DNA of 64,000 nucleotides from Candidatus Microthrix parvicella Bio17-1 (GTDB lineage Bacteria; Actinomycetota; Acidimicrobiia; Acidimicrobiales; Microtrichaceae): NCBI RefSeq assembly GCF_000299415.1, contig NZ_AMPG01000001.1, positions 868,001 to 932,000 of the forward strand, read 5' to 3'. Shown piece by piece: positions 51,866 to 60,894 of this stretch (position 1 is its first letter; each line of letters starts with the position of its first letter). The notes under the pieces were generated by a model. It saw only the letters and a program-made list of their open reading frames with translations, ran no database searches and was not told where the DNA came from. The position numbers and the translations under genes were made by a program.

Positions 51866-52666
51866 CTAGATGCCCTTTGGTTTCAGGAAGTACTGGGCCA
51901 GGGCCGCCAACCAGTCGATCAGCAGCGCCAGTAGGCCAACGAGTGCGGCGCCCACAAACAACGCGGTGTTGCGCTGCAGTTTCAGGCCTGAGTTGATCGT
52001 CTCGCCCAACGCACCACCGCCGATGAAAGTGGCCAACGCAGCAGTGCCGACATTGATCACCAAAGCCGTACGAACCCCGGCCAGGATGATGGGCACCGCC
52101 AACGGCAACTCGATGCGGGACAGCACATGGAACCGGGAATAGCCCATGCCCTTGCCGGCTTCCATATACGAGCGGTCCACCTGATCGAGACCCACCATGG
52201 TGTTGCGCAGCACCGGCAAAATGCCGAACACGATCAGTGCAAAAATCACCGTTCGAGCTCCAGTGCCCAGCCACGCTGCGAACAACACCAGCAGCCCAAA
52301 GGCGGGTATTGCCTGACCCGAGTTGGCCACGGCCAAGATCGGGCCGGAGAACTTACGAAAGCCCTCCCGGGTCACAAAGACCCCCAGCGGTATGGCGATC
52401 AGGATCACCAACAGCGTGGACCAGAACGTGATCTGAAGGTGTTGCAGCGTCTGGATGCGGAGGTTGGCCGGTGCCAGGATGCGTTGAGTGGTTCTGTCCA
52501 TGTCGGCAAACGTCCACACCGTGACCAAGAGGATCAACAGCATCAACATGGCGATGGGGGTGACGATCAGATCGAAGTTCCAGGACCGTCCCGGCGCGTC
52601 CGACTCGACCTCGGCGGGTGCGGCCGCCTTGGCATTGGCGACGGACCAGGCGTTTGGATCGCTCAC
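51866..52666 (-). CDS. OpuB-type osmolyte ABC importer permease (second)
   Basis: A 266-residue permease for glycine betaine, choline, carnitine or proline-type osmolytes. After a 35-residue cytoplasmic lead come six hydrophobic segments with the permease blocks ILAVANSGQAIPAFGLLVLF and MEAGKGMGYSRFHVLSRIELPLAVPIILAGVRTALV, including the EAA-like loop. Its ATG overlaps the stop of the ATPase gene (ATGA, 52663-52666). It is the last gene of a four-gene operon (binding protein, permease, ATPase, permease). Confidence 0.92.
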   Translation of the reverse strand: MSDPNAWSVANAKAAAPAEVESDAPGRSWNFDLIVTPIAMLMLLILLVTVWTFADMDRTTQRILAPANLRIQTLQHLQITFWSTLLVILIAIPLGVFVTREGFRKFSGPILAVANSGQAIPAFGLLVLFAAWLGTGARTVIFALIVFGILPVLRNTMVGLDQVDRSYMEAGKGMGYSRFHVLSRIELPLAVPIILAGVRTALVINVGTAALATFIGGGALGETINSGLKLQRNTALFVGAALVGLLALLIDWLAALAQYFLKPKGI

Positions 52667-53931
52667 GATGGATCCGCCGTGGTCCCGATGTCCCGAGCAG
52701 ACGCCTGATCACCCGTCGGTGGCTGAGCATCGCCGGGTGGGGCGCTCACCGTGGACTGATCCGGCGTCCCCCTCGCCTCCGCCCGGCGAACGGCCTGTTC
52801 GTTCCGTGCTCCGGCCTCGGTGTGACGGGTGATTTCGGCCAGCGCCTCCAGCGTCAGCACACCCTGATATCGGCCGGCGGCATCCACCACCAACGCAGAG
52901 CCTGCCGTCGACCGGATCATGGCCTCCAACGCATCTCGCAGGGTGTCCTCCTGCTCGACCGTCACCCGCACGACGGAGCCCGACCGTTCGATGGCGCTGT
53001 CCCCTCGCTCGATGCCGGCCTCGTTCAACCAGCGCAGTGGCTTATCGTCCGGCGAGAGCAGTACCGCCCAATCGGAATCGGCGTTGGCGAGCGCGGCAAG
53101 CACGGCCGGTCGATCGGTGGGCATCCTGACCACCGGGTACTCCGGCAATTCGATATCGCGGACCCTCGCCAGGGTCAGGCCCTTCAGCAATGCGCCCGAG
53201 CCCAGGAACTCCTCGACGAACGGGTTGGCGGGACTGGCCAAAATGTTGGTCGGTGTGTCCAACTGGGCCACCACGGACTGCTCGCGCAGGATGGCGATCT
53301 TGTCACCCATCTTCACCGCCTCGTCGATGTCGTGGGTGACGAACACGATCGTCTTCTGCATCTCCTCCTGCAGGCGGAGAAACTCGTTCTGCAAGCGGTC
53401 GCGGGTAATGGGGTCGATGGCGCCGAAGGGCTCATCCATCAACAACACGTCCGGATCGGCGGCCAACGCCCGAGCCACACCCACCCGCTGTGCCTGGCCA
53501 CCGGACAACTCCTTGGGGTACCGCCCCAGGTACTGATCGGGGTCCATGCCCACCATGGTCAGCAGGTAGCGGGCGCGCTCCAAAATGTCGGAGTTGTTCC
53601 AACCGAGCAGGCGAGGCACCGTCGCGATGTTCTGATAGATGTTGCGGTGCGGGAACAGCCCGATCTGCTGAATGACGTAACCCATTTGGCGTCGAAGCTG
53701 ATCGGGGTTGACGTTGGTCACGTCGTTGCCCTCGAAGATGATCCGGCCGGTCGTCGGCTCGATCATGCGGTTGATCAACCGCAGCGTGGTGCTCTTGCCG
53801 CAGCCGGACGGGCCGACCAGAACCAGGATCTCGCCCCGCTTGATCTCAAGGTCGAGGTCGGCGACCGCTGCGACATCGCTGCCGGGATAGGTCTTGCCGA
53901 CCCCCTGAAGTTGGATGAGCGTTTCGGTCAC
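52663..53931 (-). CDS. OpuB-type osmolyte ABC importer ATPase with CBS region
   Basis: A 422-residue ATPase. Walker A GPSGCGKST, the YVIQQIGLFPHRNIYQNIATVP Q-loop, the signature LSGGQAQRVGVARAL and Walker B VLLMDEPFGAID fit the glycine betaine/proline (ProV/OpuA) class. Beyond about residue 240 lies a CBS-like module (ALEAMIRSTAGSALVVDAAGRYQGVLTLEAL) that in OpuA senses ionic strength. The last 45 residues are a Pro/Ala/Asp-rich tail. It lies between the two permease genes, overlapping the downstream one. Confidence 0.93.
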   Translation of the reverse strand: MTETLIQLQGVGKTYPGSDVAAVADLDLEIKRGEILVLVGPSGCGKSTTLRLINRMIEPTTGRIIFEGNDVTNVNPDQLRRQMGYVIQQIGLFPHRNIYQNIATVPRLLGWNNSDILERARYLLTMVGMDPDQYLGRYPKELSGGQAQRVGVARALAADPDVLLMDEPFGAIDPITRDRLQNEFLRLQEEMQKTIVFVTHDIDEAVKMGDKIAILREQSVVAQLDTPTNILASPANPFVEEFLGSGALLKGLTLARVRDIELPEYPVVRMPTDRPAVLAALANADSDWAVLLSPDDKPLRWLNEAGIERGDSAIERSGSVVRVTVEQEDTLRDALEAMIRSTAGSALVVDAAGRYQGVLTLEALAEITRHTEAGARNEQAVRRAEARGTPDQSTVSAPPGDAQPPTGDQASARDIGTTADPS

Positions 53932-54039
53932 GGTTGACTCCCCTGAAGTGCGTGTCCTGGGATCACGCGAAGGTTTGTTCGTCGATGGTTGTTCGTGGAC
54001 GGCTGTGGTTCGGAACGTTTGTGCATCAGGTCGCCGTGT

Positions 54040-54699
54040 TCAGCGGATGCCACGAGGTGTCGTGAAACGCCGAACCATCACGAAGATCAGGTCAAACGTC
54101 AGGGCGAGGGCGATGGTGCCCAGGGTGCCCAGCCAGATCGCCTCCAGGCTGTTCGGCAGGCCCAGGCGGCTGAGGCCCTTCTTGATGAAATCGCCGAAGC
54201 CGCCGCCCGCAATCAGCGTGGCGATGGCTGCAATGCCTGTGGTCAGCAGCGCCGAAACACGGATTCCGGTGATGATCACCGGCCAGGCCAGGGGCAGTTC
54301 AACCTTGAACAATCGTTCAGTGCTGGACATGCCCATGCCCTTGGCCGACTCCAGGACCTCGGGGCTCACGCTGTTCAGCCCGGTGACGGTGTTGCGCATG
54401 ATCGGCAACAGGGCGTACAGCAACAAGGCGACGAAACTGGGGGCGAACCCCAGGCCCAGCACCGGGATGAACAGGGTGAACAGGGCCAGGGAGGGAATGG
54501 TGATGAAGACGCTGGTGGTTCCCAGCGCCACCTCCCTGGCCACCGGACGGCGCCTGACGAGCACCCCCACCGCCACCGCAATGATGGTGGCGGTGATGGT
54601 GACCGTGACGACGTAGGTGGCGTGACGAATCAACGCCTCCATGAAATCGTCTGAGTTCTTTGAGAAGAACTCGAGAAAACTGTTGAGGCTTTCACCCAT
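54040..54699 (-). CDS. OpuB-type osmolyte ABC importer permease (first)
   Basis: A 219-residue permease of the same family as that at 51866. It has VLESAKGMGMSSTERLFKVELPLAWPVIITGIR, the EAA-loop block, and AIATLIAGGGFGDFI near the end, plus about five or six membrane segments. Two permeases suggest a heterodimeric channel. The binding protein precedes it by 48 bp and the ATPase follows after 108 bp. ATG 54699 is the family start. Confidence 0.92.
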   Translation of the reverse strand: MGESLNSFLEFFSKNSDDFMEALIRHATYVVTVTITATIIAVAVGVLVRRRPVAREVALGTTSVFITIPSLALFTLFIPVLGLGFAPSFVALLLYALLPIMRNTVTGLNSVSPEVLESAKGMGMSSTERLFKVELPLAWPVIITGIRVSALLTTGIAAIATLIAGGGFGDFIKKGLSRLGLPNSLEAIWLGTLGTIALALTFDLIFVMVRRFTTPRGIR

Positions 54700-54747
54700 C
54701 CGGCGCTGCTCTCCCTCGAGGTTGGTGGGGCGGAGAGCCCCAGCGGG

Positions 54748-55727
54748 CTAACCCTTGATCAGGCCTTGATCAACCAGGTACTGCTCGGCCACGTCGGCGG
54801 GATCCTCACCCTCGGTGGACACGCTGTTGTTGAGCGCGGTCATGGTCTTCTGGTCCAGCGGAGCGAGCACGGCCTCGGCGATCGTGTCGAACGCCTCGGG
54901 GGCCTCTTCGTAGACGTCCTTACGCACGTTGATCGAGATGTTGTAGATGATCATCACGCCGGGGTCCTCCACCAGGGTCAGACCCAGCCCGGAGATGCGA
55001 CCGTCGGTCGTGTATGACTCGCCAAAGTCGCAGTTGCCATCCTTGGTTTCGGTGTAGATGAGGCCGGTGTCCAAAATCTCCTGCTGGCTCTTGGGGATCT
55101 TGTAGCCGGTGGCCTCCTCCCACAGGACCAGCCCATCCGAGCGGCTGGGGAACTCCGCCTCCATGCACACCTTGGCGTCGGGGTTTTCCTTCAGGTATTT
55201 GGCCATCGAGTCAAACGTGAAGGGCCCACCGTTCTTCTTGGTCAAATCCGGCCCGGTGACGAAGCCGTAGGTGTTGTTGAACGGTGCACGGCCAACCCAG
55301 ACAATGTCGTTCTCCTCAAGATCCATCTTTCGAACCTTCTCGGTCAGTTCCTCACCATTATCGGAGGGATCCTCCTGCTTCAGGTGCTCGGCCCAGCCGG
55401 TGCCGTTGTATTCGGCGTAGCTGTCGATGTCGCCGGACAACAGCGCCTTGCGCACCACGTTGGTGCCTCCGAGGTCGATCTTGCGGTCCACCTTGGCGCC
55501 GGCCGCCTCGTAGGCATCCGCCAAAATATTGCCCAGGACCTTCTGTTCGTCGAAGTCCTTCGAGCCGACGGTGATCGACACGCCGCTGAGGTCGGCATCG
55601 GCCAGTGCCCCCTCGGCGGTTCCACCACTCGATCCGCCGCTGTCGCCATCGCCGCCGCAAGCGGCCATTGGCAGCATCACCAAGGCCGCCGCAGCGATGG
55701 CGAACCTTCCAAATCGTCGGTTCTGAC
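54748..55727 (-). pseudogene. OpuBC-type osmolyte-binding lipoprotein, cut from its start by an IS
   Basis: The frame encodes a periplasmic binding protein: ITVGSKDFDEQKVLGNILADAYEAAGAKV, IDSYAEYNGTGW, and GQGLI-like C terminus, ending in VDQGLIKG. The remaining start codons, such as TTG 55683, fall inside the signal peptide. Translated back to 55720 the frame reads NRRFGRFAIAAAALVMLPMA before the lipid Cys, a perfect lipoprotein signal. The ATG lies across the IS at 57431. Joining 57431-57421 to 55720 (one TSD copy) gives M-S-Q-N-R-R, a 327-residue lipoprotein. In the present DNA the gene lacks its own start and ribosome site, so export is doubtful. Confidence 0.9.
55721..55727. other. target site duplication, left copy (TTCTGAC)
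   Basis: TTCTGAC at 55721-55727 abuts the left IS end and is identical to 57421-57427 at the right end. Seven bases is longer than the 4-5 bp usually reported for IS1380-type elements; the last base is partly ambiguous because the IS ends begin with CC. Confidence 0.88.
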
Positions 55728-57420
55728 CCGGATATTGCAGCCGGGTAGCGGGTTGTTGGTGGTTTGACGCGGCAGGTGCCCCTGCTGGCTGGAAGAATGG
55801 AGAGTACGAACAGCTCTATTCGACTAGCGAGAGGAGCACCTGCCAGGTGAATGCTACAGGCGCGTTGTTTGATGCCGGGGAACTGATCGGACAGCCCCGC
55901 CGCCGGAGTGCTTCGGTGAAGGTCAAGGTGAGCGATGACAAGGTGACCGGGGTGGGCGGGGTGGCGTTGTGGGGACCGATGTTGGACAACCTGAACCTGG
56001 TCGGTGTCGCCGATGGGCGCCGGTTGCGGCCGATCGGGCCTGGCGGCTACACCGGCGGGGAGTGCTATCGGGCGTTGGTCGAGATCCTGTTGGCCGGAGG
56101 CGATTTCTTGTCGGACCGGTCCCTGTTGGATGGGCCGACCCAACAGTTGCGGGGCGCTCACGTGTTGCCCTCACACGCGACGATGTTCCGGTTTTGTGGC
56201 GGAGCCGATTTTGGTCGGGTCCAGAAAGCCGCGGCGGTGAACCGGACGATGTTGGCTCGGGCGTGGGCGTCGGGTGCGGGACCTTCTGGTGGGATGGTCA
56301 CGGTTGATCCCGATGCCACGCTGGTCGACACCTACGGGCCGGACAAGGAAGGTTCGAAGTTCTCCTACCGGGGCGAGGTTGGCTTGTCACCGCTGATCGG
56401 GGTGTGTGGTGAGACCGGTGACGTGCTCGCGATCCGTGCCCGGTCTGGGAATGCCCATCCGGGCCGGGACAACGCCGGGTTCATTCGAGAGTGTGTGTCG
56501 GCGATCCCCGGCCCGGTCCGGGAAACAACGAACCTGTGGGTCCGTGTCGATTCCGCCGGCTACCAACACGCCGTGTTCGACACCGTCGAGGCGCTGGGTG
56601 GGGTGTTCTCCGTGACCGCGCCACAACGGTCCAACGTGAAAGCGAAAGTCCGGGCGTTGGCCACCAACCCTGACACGCAATGGGTGCCAGCGTTGGCCGG
56701 CGAGGCCAAGCGGGGTTCCGAGGTCGCAGAAACACCTTTCGTGATGGGGCAAGGCAAGACCCGGCGCATGTTGCGGATGATCGTGCGCCGTCAACGCACC
56801 AGCGCCGGTGACCAGTTGTCCTTTGATGATCTTGACGGTTGGAGGTTCCATGCGATTGTCACGAACCTTCCCGCCCTGTTCGCACCCCCAGCAGAGGTCG
56901 AGGCCCACCATCGGCTTCGTGGCGGGATCCCCGAGGACACCATCCGGCAACTCAAGGAAGACTTTGGGCTGATCCACGCGCCGGTGAAGAACTTCTTCGG
57001 GAACTGGTTGTGGTGGCACGCCTCTGTGCTTGCTCACAACACCGCCCGCTGGGTCCGTCACCTCGGGCTGCCCCCGACGTTCAAACGGTGCCGTGGGAAA
57101 CGGCTCCGCCTCGCGTTCTTCAATGTCGCAGCACGAGTTGTCAACCACGCCGGCGGCCTCGAGTTGCGGCTCCCACGATCCCACGCCTGGGCCGACGCGT
57201 TCATCGAAGCCCTCACACGCATCCGGGCCCTGCCCGCGTTCGCCTGACCCGGCCAGGCACCCACACACCCAGACTCAGCCCGGACAACCCGACCACACCA
57301 CAACCTTCTGCCTCACCGCGCCCCAAAACCAGACAAACACCATTCAACCTCACACCAGAGGCAGCACCCACCCAAACCAGTGGCCTACACGCCGTTCAAG
57401 AACCGGGCTGCAATATCCGG
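55728..57420. mobile_element. IS1380-family insertion sequence, complete
   Basis: A 1693-bp element. The terminal inverted repeats are CCGGATATTGCAGCCGGGT at 55728-55746 and its complement with one mismatch at 57402-57420 (18/19). One transposase gene fills most of it, with about 120 bp before and 150 bp after. It sits in the leading gene of the opu operon and is flanked by TTCTGAC repeats. The complete ends, intact transposase and perfect duplication suggest a recent insertion. Confidence 0.93.
55847..57247 (+). CDS. IS1380-family transposase (DDE)
   Basis: A 466-residue intact transposase. The first catalytic Asp lies in MVTVDPDATLVDTYGPDKEGS, followed by RSGNAHPGRDNAG and WVRVDSAGY with the second Asp. 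The C-terminal HHRLRGGIPEDTIRQLKEDFGL.H.P block with NWLWW is the family's E region. GTG 55847 is the start, with GAGAGGAG about 12 bases upstream. It is transcribed opposite to the opu operon. No frameshift or stop is seen, so the element should be able to move. Confidence 0.95.
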   Translation: MNATGALFDAGELIGQPRRRSASVKVKVSDDKVTGVGGVALWGPMLDNLNLVGVADGRRLRPIGPGGYTGGECYRALVEILLAGGDFLSDRSLLDGPTQQLRGAHVLPSHATMFRFCGGADFGRVQKAAAVNRTMLARAWASGAGPSGGMVTVDPDATLVDTYGPDKEGSKFSYRGEVGLSPLIGVCGETGDVLAIRARSGNAHPGRDNAGFIRECVSAIPGPVRETTNLWVRVDSAGYQHAVFDTVEALGGVFSVTAPQRSNVKAKVRALATNPDTQWVPALAGEAKRGSEVAETPFVMGQGKTRRMLRMIVRRQRTSAGDQLSFDDLDGWRFHAIVTNLPALFAPPAEVEAHHRLRGGIPEDTIRQLKEDFGLIHAPVKNFFGNWLWWHASVLAHNTARWVRHLGLPPTFKRCRGKRLRLAFFNVAARVVNHAGGLELRLPRSHAWADAFIEALTRIRALPAFA

Positions 57421-57444
57421 TTCTGACTCATGAACTGATCCTCT
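57421..57444 (-). pseudogene. separated 5' stub of the osmolyte-binding protein gene, with its ribosome-binding site
   Basis: The minus strand reads AGAGGA (57444-57439), seven bases, then ATG (57431-57429) and AGTCAGAA, which runs into the IS. ATG AGT CAG AAC CGA is restored when the IS and one TTCTGAC copy (57421-57427) are removed. This is the original start of the gene now left at 54748-55727. Confidence 0.85.
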
Positions 57445-57721
57445 CGGTTGGTTGCTGATACGGGGGGTCAACCCCAAGACCAGAGGGGACTGCCTGTGGG
57501 CACTCCGGGGCCACACGCGCTCCGTTGCGCCGGGCACCTTCCGGACCACGATTCCCTCACCTGGCCACAACGCCTCACCGCAAGGTGCGGTTCAACGACG
57601 TTGAACGACCGTAGCGCGACCGCGTCGCGTTGACTACTGAACTATGTCCATTAATGACGTTTCGGTTACGCCGGACCCGTTTGGTGAAGGGCGCCGAGGC
57701 AGGGCCCAACCGGCGACCAGC
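57432..57721. promoter_or_regulatory. opu upstream region with palindrome
   Basis: A 290-bp gap between the P450 stop and the original opu start, with no gene in it. It holds the 17-bp palindrome GTTCAACG-A-CGTTGAAC at 57590-57606 and a second one CGCGAC-CGC-GTCGCG just beyond (about 57616-57630). The likely content is the opu promoter and a regulator site, on the far side of the IS from the operon it served. No promoter hexamers were assigned with confidence. Confidence 0.5.
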
Positions 57722-59005
57722 TCATCGACTCCGACAGGCGACGTTGAGTGATGTCAGCCCACGCAGGGTGAAGCTGGACCGAAAGCTGGGCGCCTCGAGC
57801 AGCTCCAGCGAGGCGAACCGGTCCAAGAGCCCGCCGAACACGATCTCACCCTCGGCTCGGGCCAACGCCGCGCCCAGACAATGGTGCGGGCCCCATCCGA
57901 AGCTGAGCGGAGGCGGGGTGGACCGGTCGACAAATCGGCCAACATCCAAACCGTCGGCAACGGGGTACGCCGCCTCATCCCGGTTGCCGCTTCCCTGAAG
58001 CACCGTGTAAATCTGGCCATATCCGACCGATTCCCCGAGTATCTCGACGTCGCGCAGGGCGGCCCGCACGTTGAGCTGCACCGGCGAGTCCCAGCGCAGC
58101 AACTCCCAGATCGCCGACGGCATCAGCGACGAGTCCGCGCGAAGCCGCTGGAGTTCGTCCGGGTGGCTCAGGAGGGCAAACAACCCGTTGCCGATCAGGT
58201 TGGTGGTGGTCTCGAACCCGGCCGCGTACATCAGCCCTGTGTTTGCCAGCAGTTCGTCATGGCTCAACCGGTCGCCTGCCTCCTCCACCTGAATCAGCGC
58301 GCTCATGAGACCGTCGTCGGGTGCGCGGCGCTTATCGGCGATGAGTTGCTCAAACACCTCCCCCATCACCGCCACGCCGGCCTCGGCGGTGGCGATGGCC
58401 TCATCGTCGGCCGCGGCATCGATGAACGCCGTACTGGCGCGCACGTGCGGGGCCAGGGTCTCGTGCAGCTCGGGTGGCACACCAAGCAACTCCGAAATCA
58501 CCGCTGCCGGAAGACGGGCCCCCAACACCTCCAGCACATCCAAGGTGCCAAGGTCGGCCATCTCGTCGAGGATCGGGGCCAACAGCGTCTCGATCCGCGG
58601 CCGCATCGCCTCGATCCTTCTGGGCGTGAACGTACGGCTGACCAAGCTGCGAAGCCGGGTGTGATCCGGAGGGTTGGCGAACAGCATCGAGCCTCGACGC
58701 TCCTCGTCGCGGCGCTCACGCCCACTCAATCCGGGCGACAGCTCCATGTCGGGCTCCGGTCGACCCAACGCCGGGTTGCGCAGAACCTCGAGGCACCCCT
58801 CGTAATCGGCCACGATGATCGATCCAAGGGCCGACCGATAGTGCCCCAGCTGTTCCCGGATGAGGCGATACGCGTCGTACGGGTTCTGGCGGCCCTCATC
58901 GGTGAGGATGGCCGCACCCAGCAGTGCGTCGGCCTCAGCCGGTTGGAGGCGCCGAGGCGCCGCGACGTCCGGGTCGGTGACATTCACGCGCTGAAGTGTA
59001 ACCAT
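57722..59005 (-). CDS. cytochrome P450
   Basis: A 427-residue soluble P450. The heme ligand Cys376 is in FGWGPHHCLGAALAR, the I-helix has AAGFETTTNLIGN with the acid-alcohol pair, and ExxR is in WELLRWDSP. This is the bacterial class I type needing ferredoxin and reductase, not encoded nearby. The pattern resembles CYP families acting on fatty acids, terpenes or macrolides, but the substrate is unknown. ATG 59005 has AGGAGGAG eight bases before it. Confidence 0.95.
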   Translation of the reverse strand: MVTLQRVNVTDPDVAAPRRLQPAEADALLGAAILTDEGRQNPYDAYRLIREQLGHYRSALGSIIVADYEGCLEVLRNPALGRPEPDMELSPGLSGRERRDEERRGSMLFANPPDHTRLRSLVSRTFTPRRIEAMRPRIETLLAPILDEMADLGTLDVLEVLGARLPAAVISELLGVPPELHETLAPHVRASTAFIDAAADDEAIATAEAGVAVMGEVFEQLIADKRRAPDDGLMSALIQVEEAGDRLSHDELLANTGLMYAAGFETTTNLIGNGLFALLSHPDELQRLRADSSLMPSAIWELLRWDSPVQLNVRAALRDVEILGESVGYGQIYTVLQGSGNRDEAAYPVADGLDVGRFVDRSTPPPLSFGWGPHHCLGAALARAEGEIVFGGLLDRFASLELLEAPSFRSSFTLRGLTSLNVACRSR

Positions 59006-59086
59006 CAGGTTTACTCCTCCTCGTTTGACGTCACACGCAAGCGGCCACGACCACCTGCGGACCCGCGCAGTGAAGCGTGTCGCTGA

Positions 59087-59980
59087 TCACGGGCCAAGAA
59101 CCAACGCCCAGAGCGGCACCGTCGCCAAGGCGAGCACCAGGCCGATGCCCACCATGGATACGACGGTGTCGTCGTCCAGGCCGGAGGCGGTTGCCACAAT
59201 GCCGGCGGTGACCATCGGAGGCATGCCCGCCTCCAGCACCGAGGCATCCCAGGCCGGACCCGAGCCGTTGAACAACGCGGCCGCCGCCAGCACGAGCGCC
59301 GGCATGAACGCCAGGCGAACCGCCAGCCCGAAGGCAACCGGCGCCGTCGGTGTTTGGAGTCGTCGACCTGCCAGCCGCAGGCCGATCGACACCATGGCCA
59401 GCGGGGTGAGGGTGACCGACAGCAACTCCAACGAGCCGACGATCGCCTCCGGCAACATCACCCCTCGAAGCCCAAAGCCCACCATGAGCGCCACGAACGG
59501 CGGGAAGACGAGCACCCGCCGCAGGACCACACCGGGTCCGTCGGCGCTGCCTGCGCCATATCGGGCGGCCACAACCGCGCCGTAGGTGGTCAACGCCAGG
59601 AAGGTCCCCAGTTGGTCGTAAAGCACGGCGGTCGGTAGCGCATCGGTGCCCAGCAGCGCCTCCACGGCAGGAAATCCAAGAAAGCTGGTATTGCCCAACG
59701 GCACCACCAACAACAACGCGCCGGTGACCTCCCGCGACCACCCGGCCCGCCGTGCCACCACCCACACCGCCGCGGCGCCGACGAACACCATGCACCACGC
59801 CGTGACCACGGGCACCACTGCATCGGTGGTGAGCTGCAACTGCGGGATCGTGTGTAACACCACCGCCGGCAACGCCAGGTTGATGATCACCCAGTCGACC
59901 GCCGCCACGGTGGACTCCGGGGGACGCAACCAGCGACCGGCGGCCACCGCGAAAGCCAGGATCAGGCCCACCGTCACCAC
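59087..59980 (-). CDS. AEC-family (auxin efflux carrier-type) transporter
   Basis: A 297-residue protein with about eight to ten hydrophobic segments. The family pattern is visible in VVIINLALPAVVLHTI, in LLVVPLGNTSFLGFPAVEALLG and near the C terminus in VLEAGMPPMVTAGIVATASGLD. AEC carriers export organic anions such as malate. The N terminus may begin earlier, since the family usually has a helix before DWVIINLALP. It lies between P450 and otsB on the same strand; there is no evidence of a shared pathway. Confidence 0.88.
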   Translation of the reverse strand: MVTVGLILAFAVAAGRWLRPPESTVAAVDWVIINLALPAVVLHTIPQLQLTTDAVVPVVTAWCMVFVGAAAVWVVARRAGWSREVTGALLLVVPLGNTSFLGFPAVEALLGTDALPTAVLYDQLGTFLALTTYGAVVAARYGAGSADGPGVVLRRVLVFPPFVALMVGFGLRGVMLPEAIVGSLELLSVTLTPLAMVSIGLRLAGRRLQTPTAPVAFGLAVRLAFMPALVLAAAALFNGSGPAWDASVLEAGMPPMVTAGIVATASGLDDDTVVSMVGIGLVLALATVPLWALVLGP

Positions 59981-60021
59981 GTACCGGCCACTCCAAACAG
60001 CCCGACGATCGGCCCCAACAC

Positions 60022-60894
60022 CTACTCGATTCCGGCGCCGGCACGGCGCAACTGCGCCAGTACCGACAGCACCTCCACCACGTCGGCGGGCGATGCAACC
60101 CGATGCGACGCGGCCGTCTCACCGGCGCCGACCTTGATACCAAGATCACCTTCGCCGAGCACGGCAAAGCCATCCTCATCGGTTACGTCATCGCCCACGA
60201 ACACGGTGGCATCGGGCCCGGTCTGGCCGATGAGCCGCAGCAGCGCCTGCCCCTTGTCCGCCCCGTCCACGGCAAACTCCGCCACCATCTTTCCCACCCG
60301 AACGTGAACCCCCGGGCGGGCCGAGAGCCGTTCGATCAAGGCGTCGGCGGTTTTCGCTGCAACGCTCTGGTCGGCCTGGCGATAGTGGAACGCCACCCCC
60401 ACCGGTTTGGGTTCCAGCCGACTGCCCGGCAGACGCGACACCTCATCGGCAACATCGGCGATCAGCGCCTCCAGCAACGCTGCGGATTCGGCGTCATGGT
60501 GACCGCTGACGCCCGGATCACCAGAGGCCACCGCTGGATCCGACCCGACTCGTCCGTCCGAACCAAGCGGCGCCAGATGTTCGGCGCCGTGGCTGCCCAC
60601 CAGTCCAACGGTCGCCGGCGGGCCGGACAGCTCGATGAGCTGCTGCAAGGACCGGCCCGACACCAGGCTGGCCCAGGTCCCGGCGGTGCCGGCCAACTCA
60701 CCGAGCACCTCCATGGCCCGAGGCTGCGGGCGGGCCTCGGCCGGATCGTCCACGATCGGTGCCAGGGTGCCGTCGTAGTCGCAGGCGACCAGCAAGGTTT
60801 CCACCGAGGCGACCCGGACGAGCGCCCTCCTCAAGGAGGGCTCCAGGCCCCGCCCGAGCTCAGCGATGTTCATCGGCGCGTGTTGCTCGCTCAA
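60022..60894 (-). CDS. otsB: trehalose-6-phosphate phosphatase OtsB
   Basis: A 290-residue HAD phosphatase that hydrolyses trehalose 6-phosphate. The HAD motif I is ACDYDGTLAPIVDDP near residue 37, motif II in VSGRSLQQL, the EPKPVGVAFHYR stretch, and motif IV VFVGDDVTDEDGF. A Gly/Ser/Asp-rich insert lies near residues 110-135. Its start overlaps the end of otsA (ATGA at 60891-60894), so the two are co-translated in the order otsA, otsB. Confidence 0.95.
   Translation of the reverse strand: MSEQHAPMNIAELGRGLEPSLRRALVRVASVETLLVACDYDGTLAPIVDDPAEARPQPRAMEVLGELAGTAGTWASLVSGRSLQQLIELSGPPATVGLVGSHGAEHLAPLGSDGRVGSDPAVASGDPGVSGHHDAESAALLEALIADVADEVSRLPGSRLEPKPVGVAFHYRQADQSVAAKTADALIERLSARPGVHVRVGKMVAEFAVDGADKGQALLRLIGQTGPDATVFVGDDVTDEDGFAVLGEGDLGIKVGAGETAASHRVASPADVVEVLSVLAQLRRAGAGIE

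Noticed and set aside
52618-53937. 439-residue plus-strand frame opposite the osmolyte ATPase
   Set aside because: Antisense of Walker and signature motifs; no domain of its own.
57881-59086. 401-residue plus-strand frame opposite the P450
   Set aside because: Antisense shadow of a complete P450 with heme-binding and ExxR motifs.
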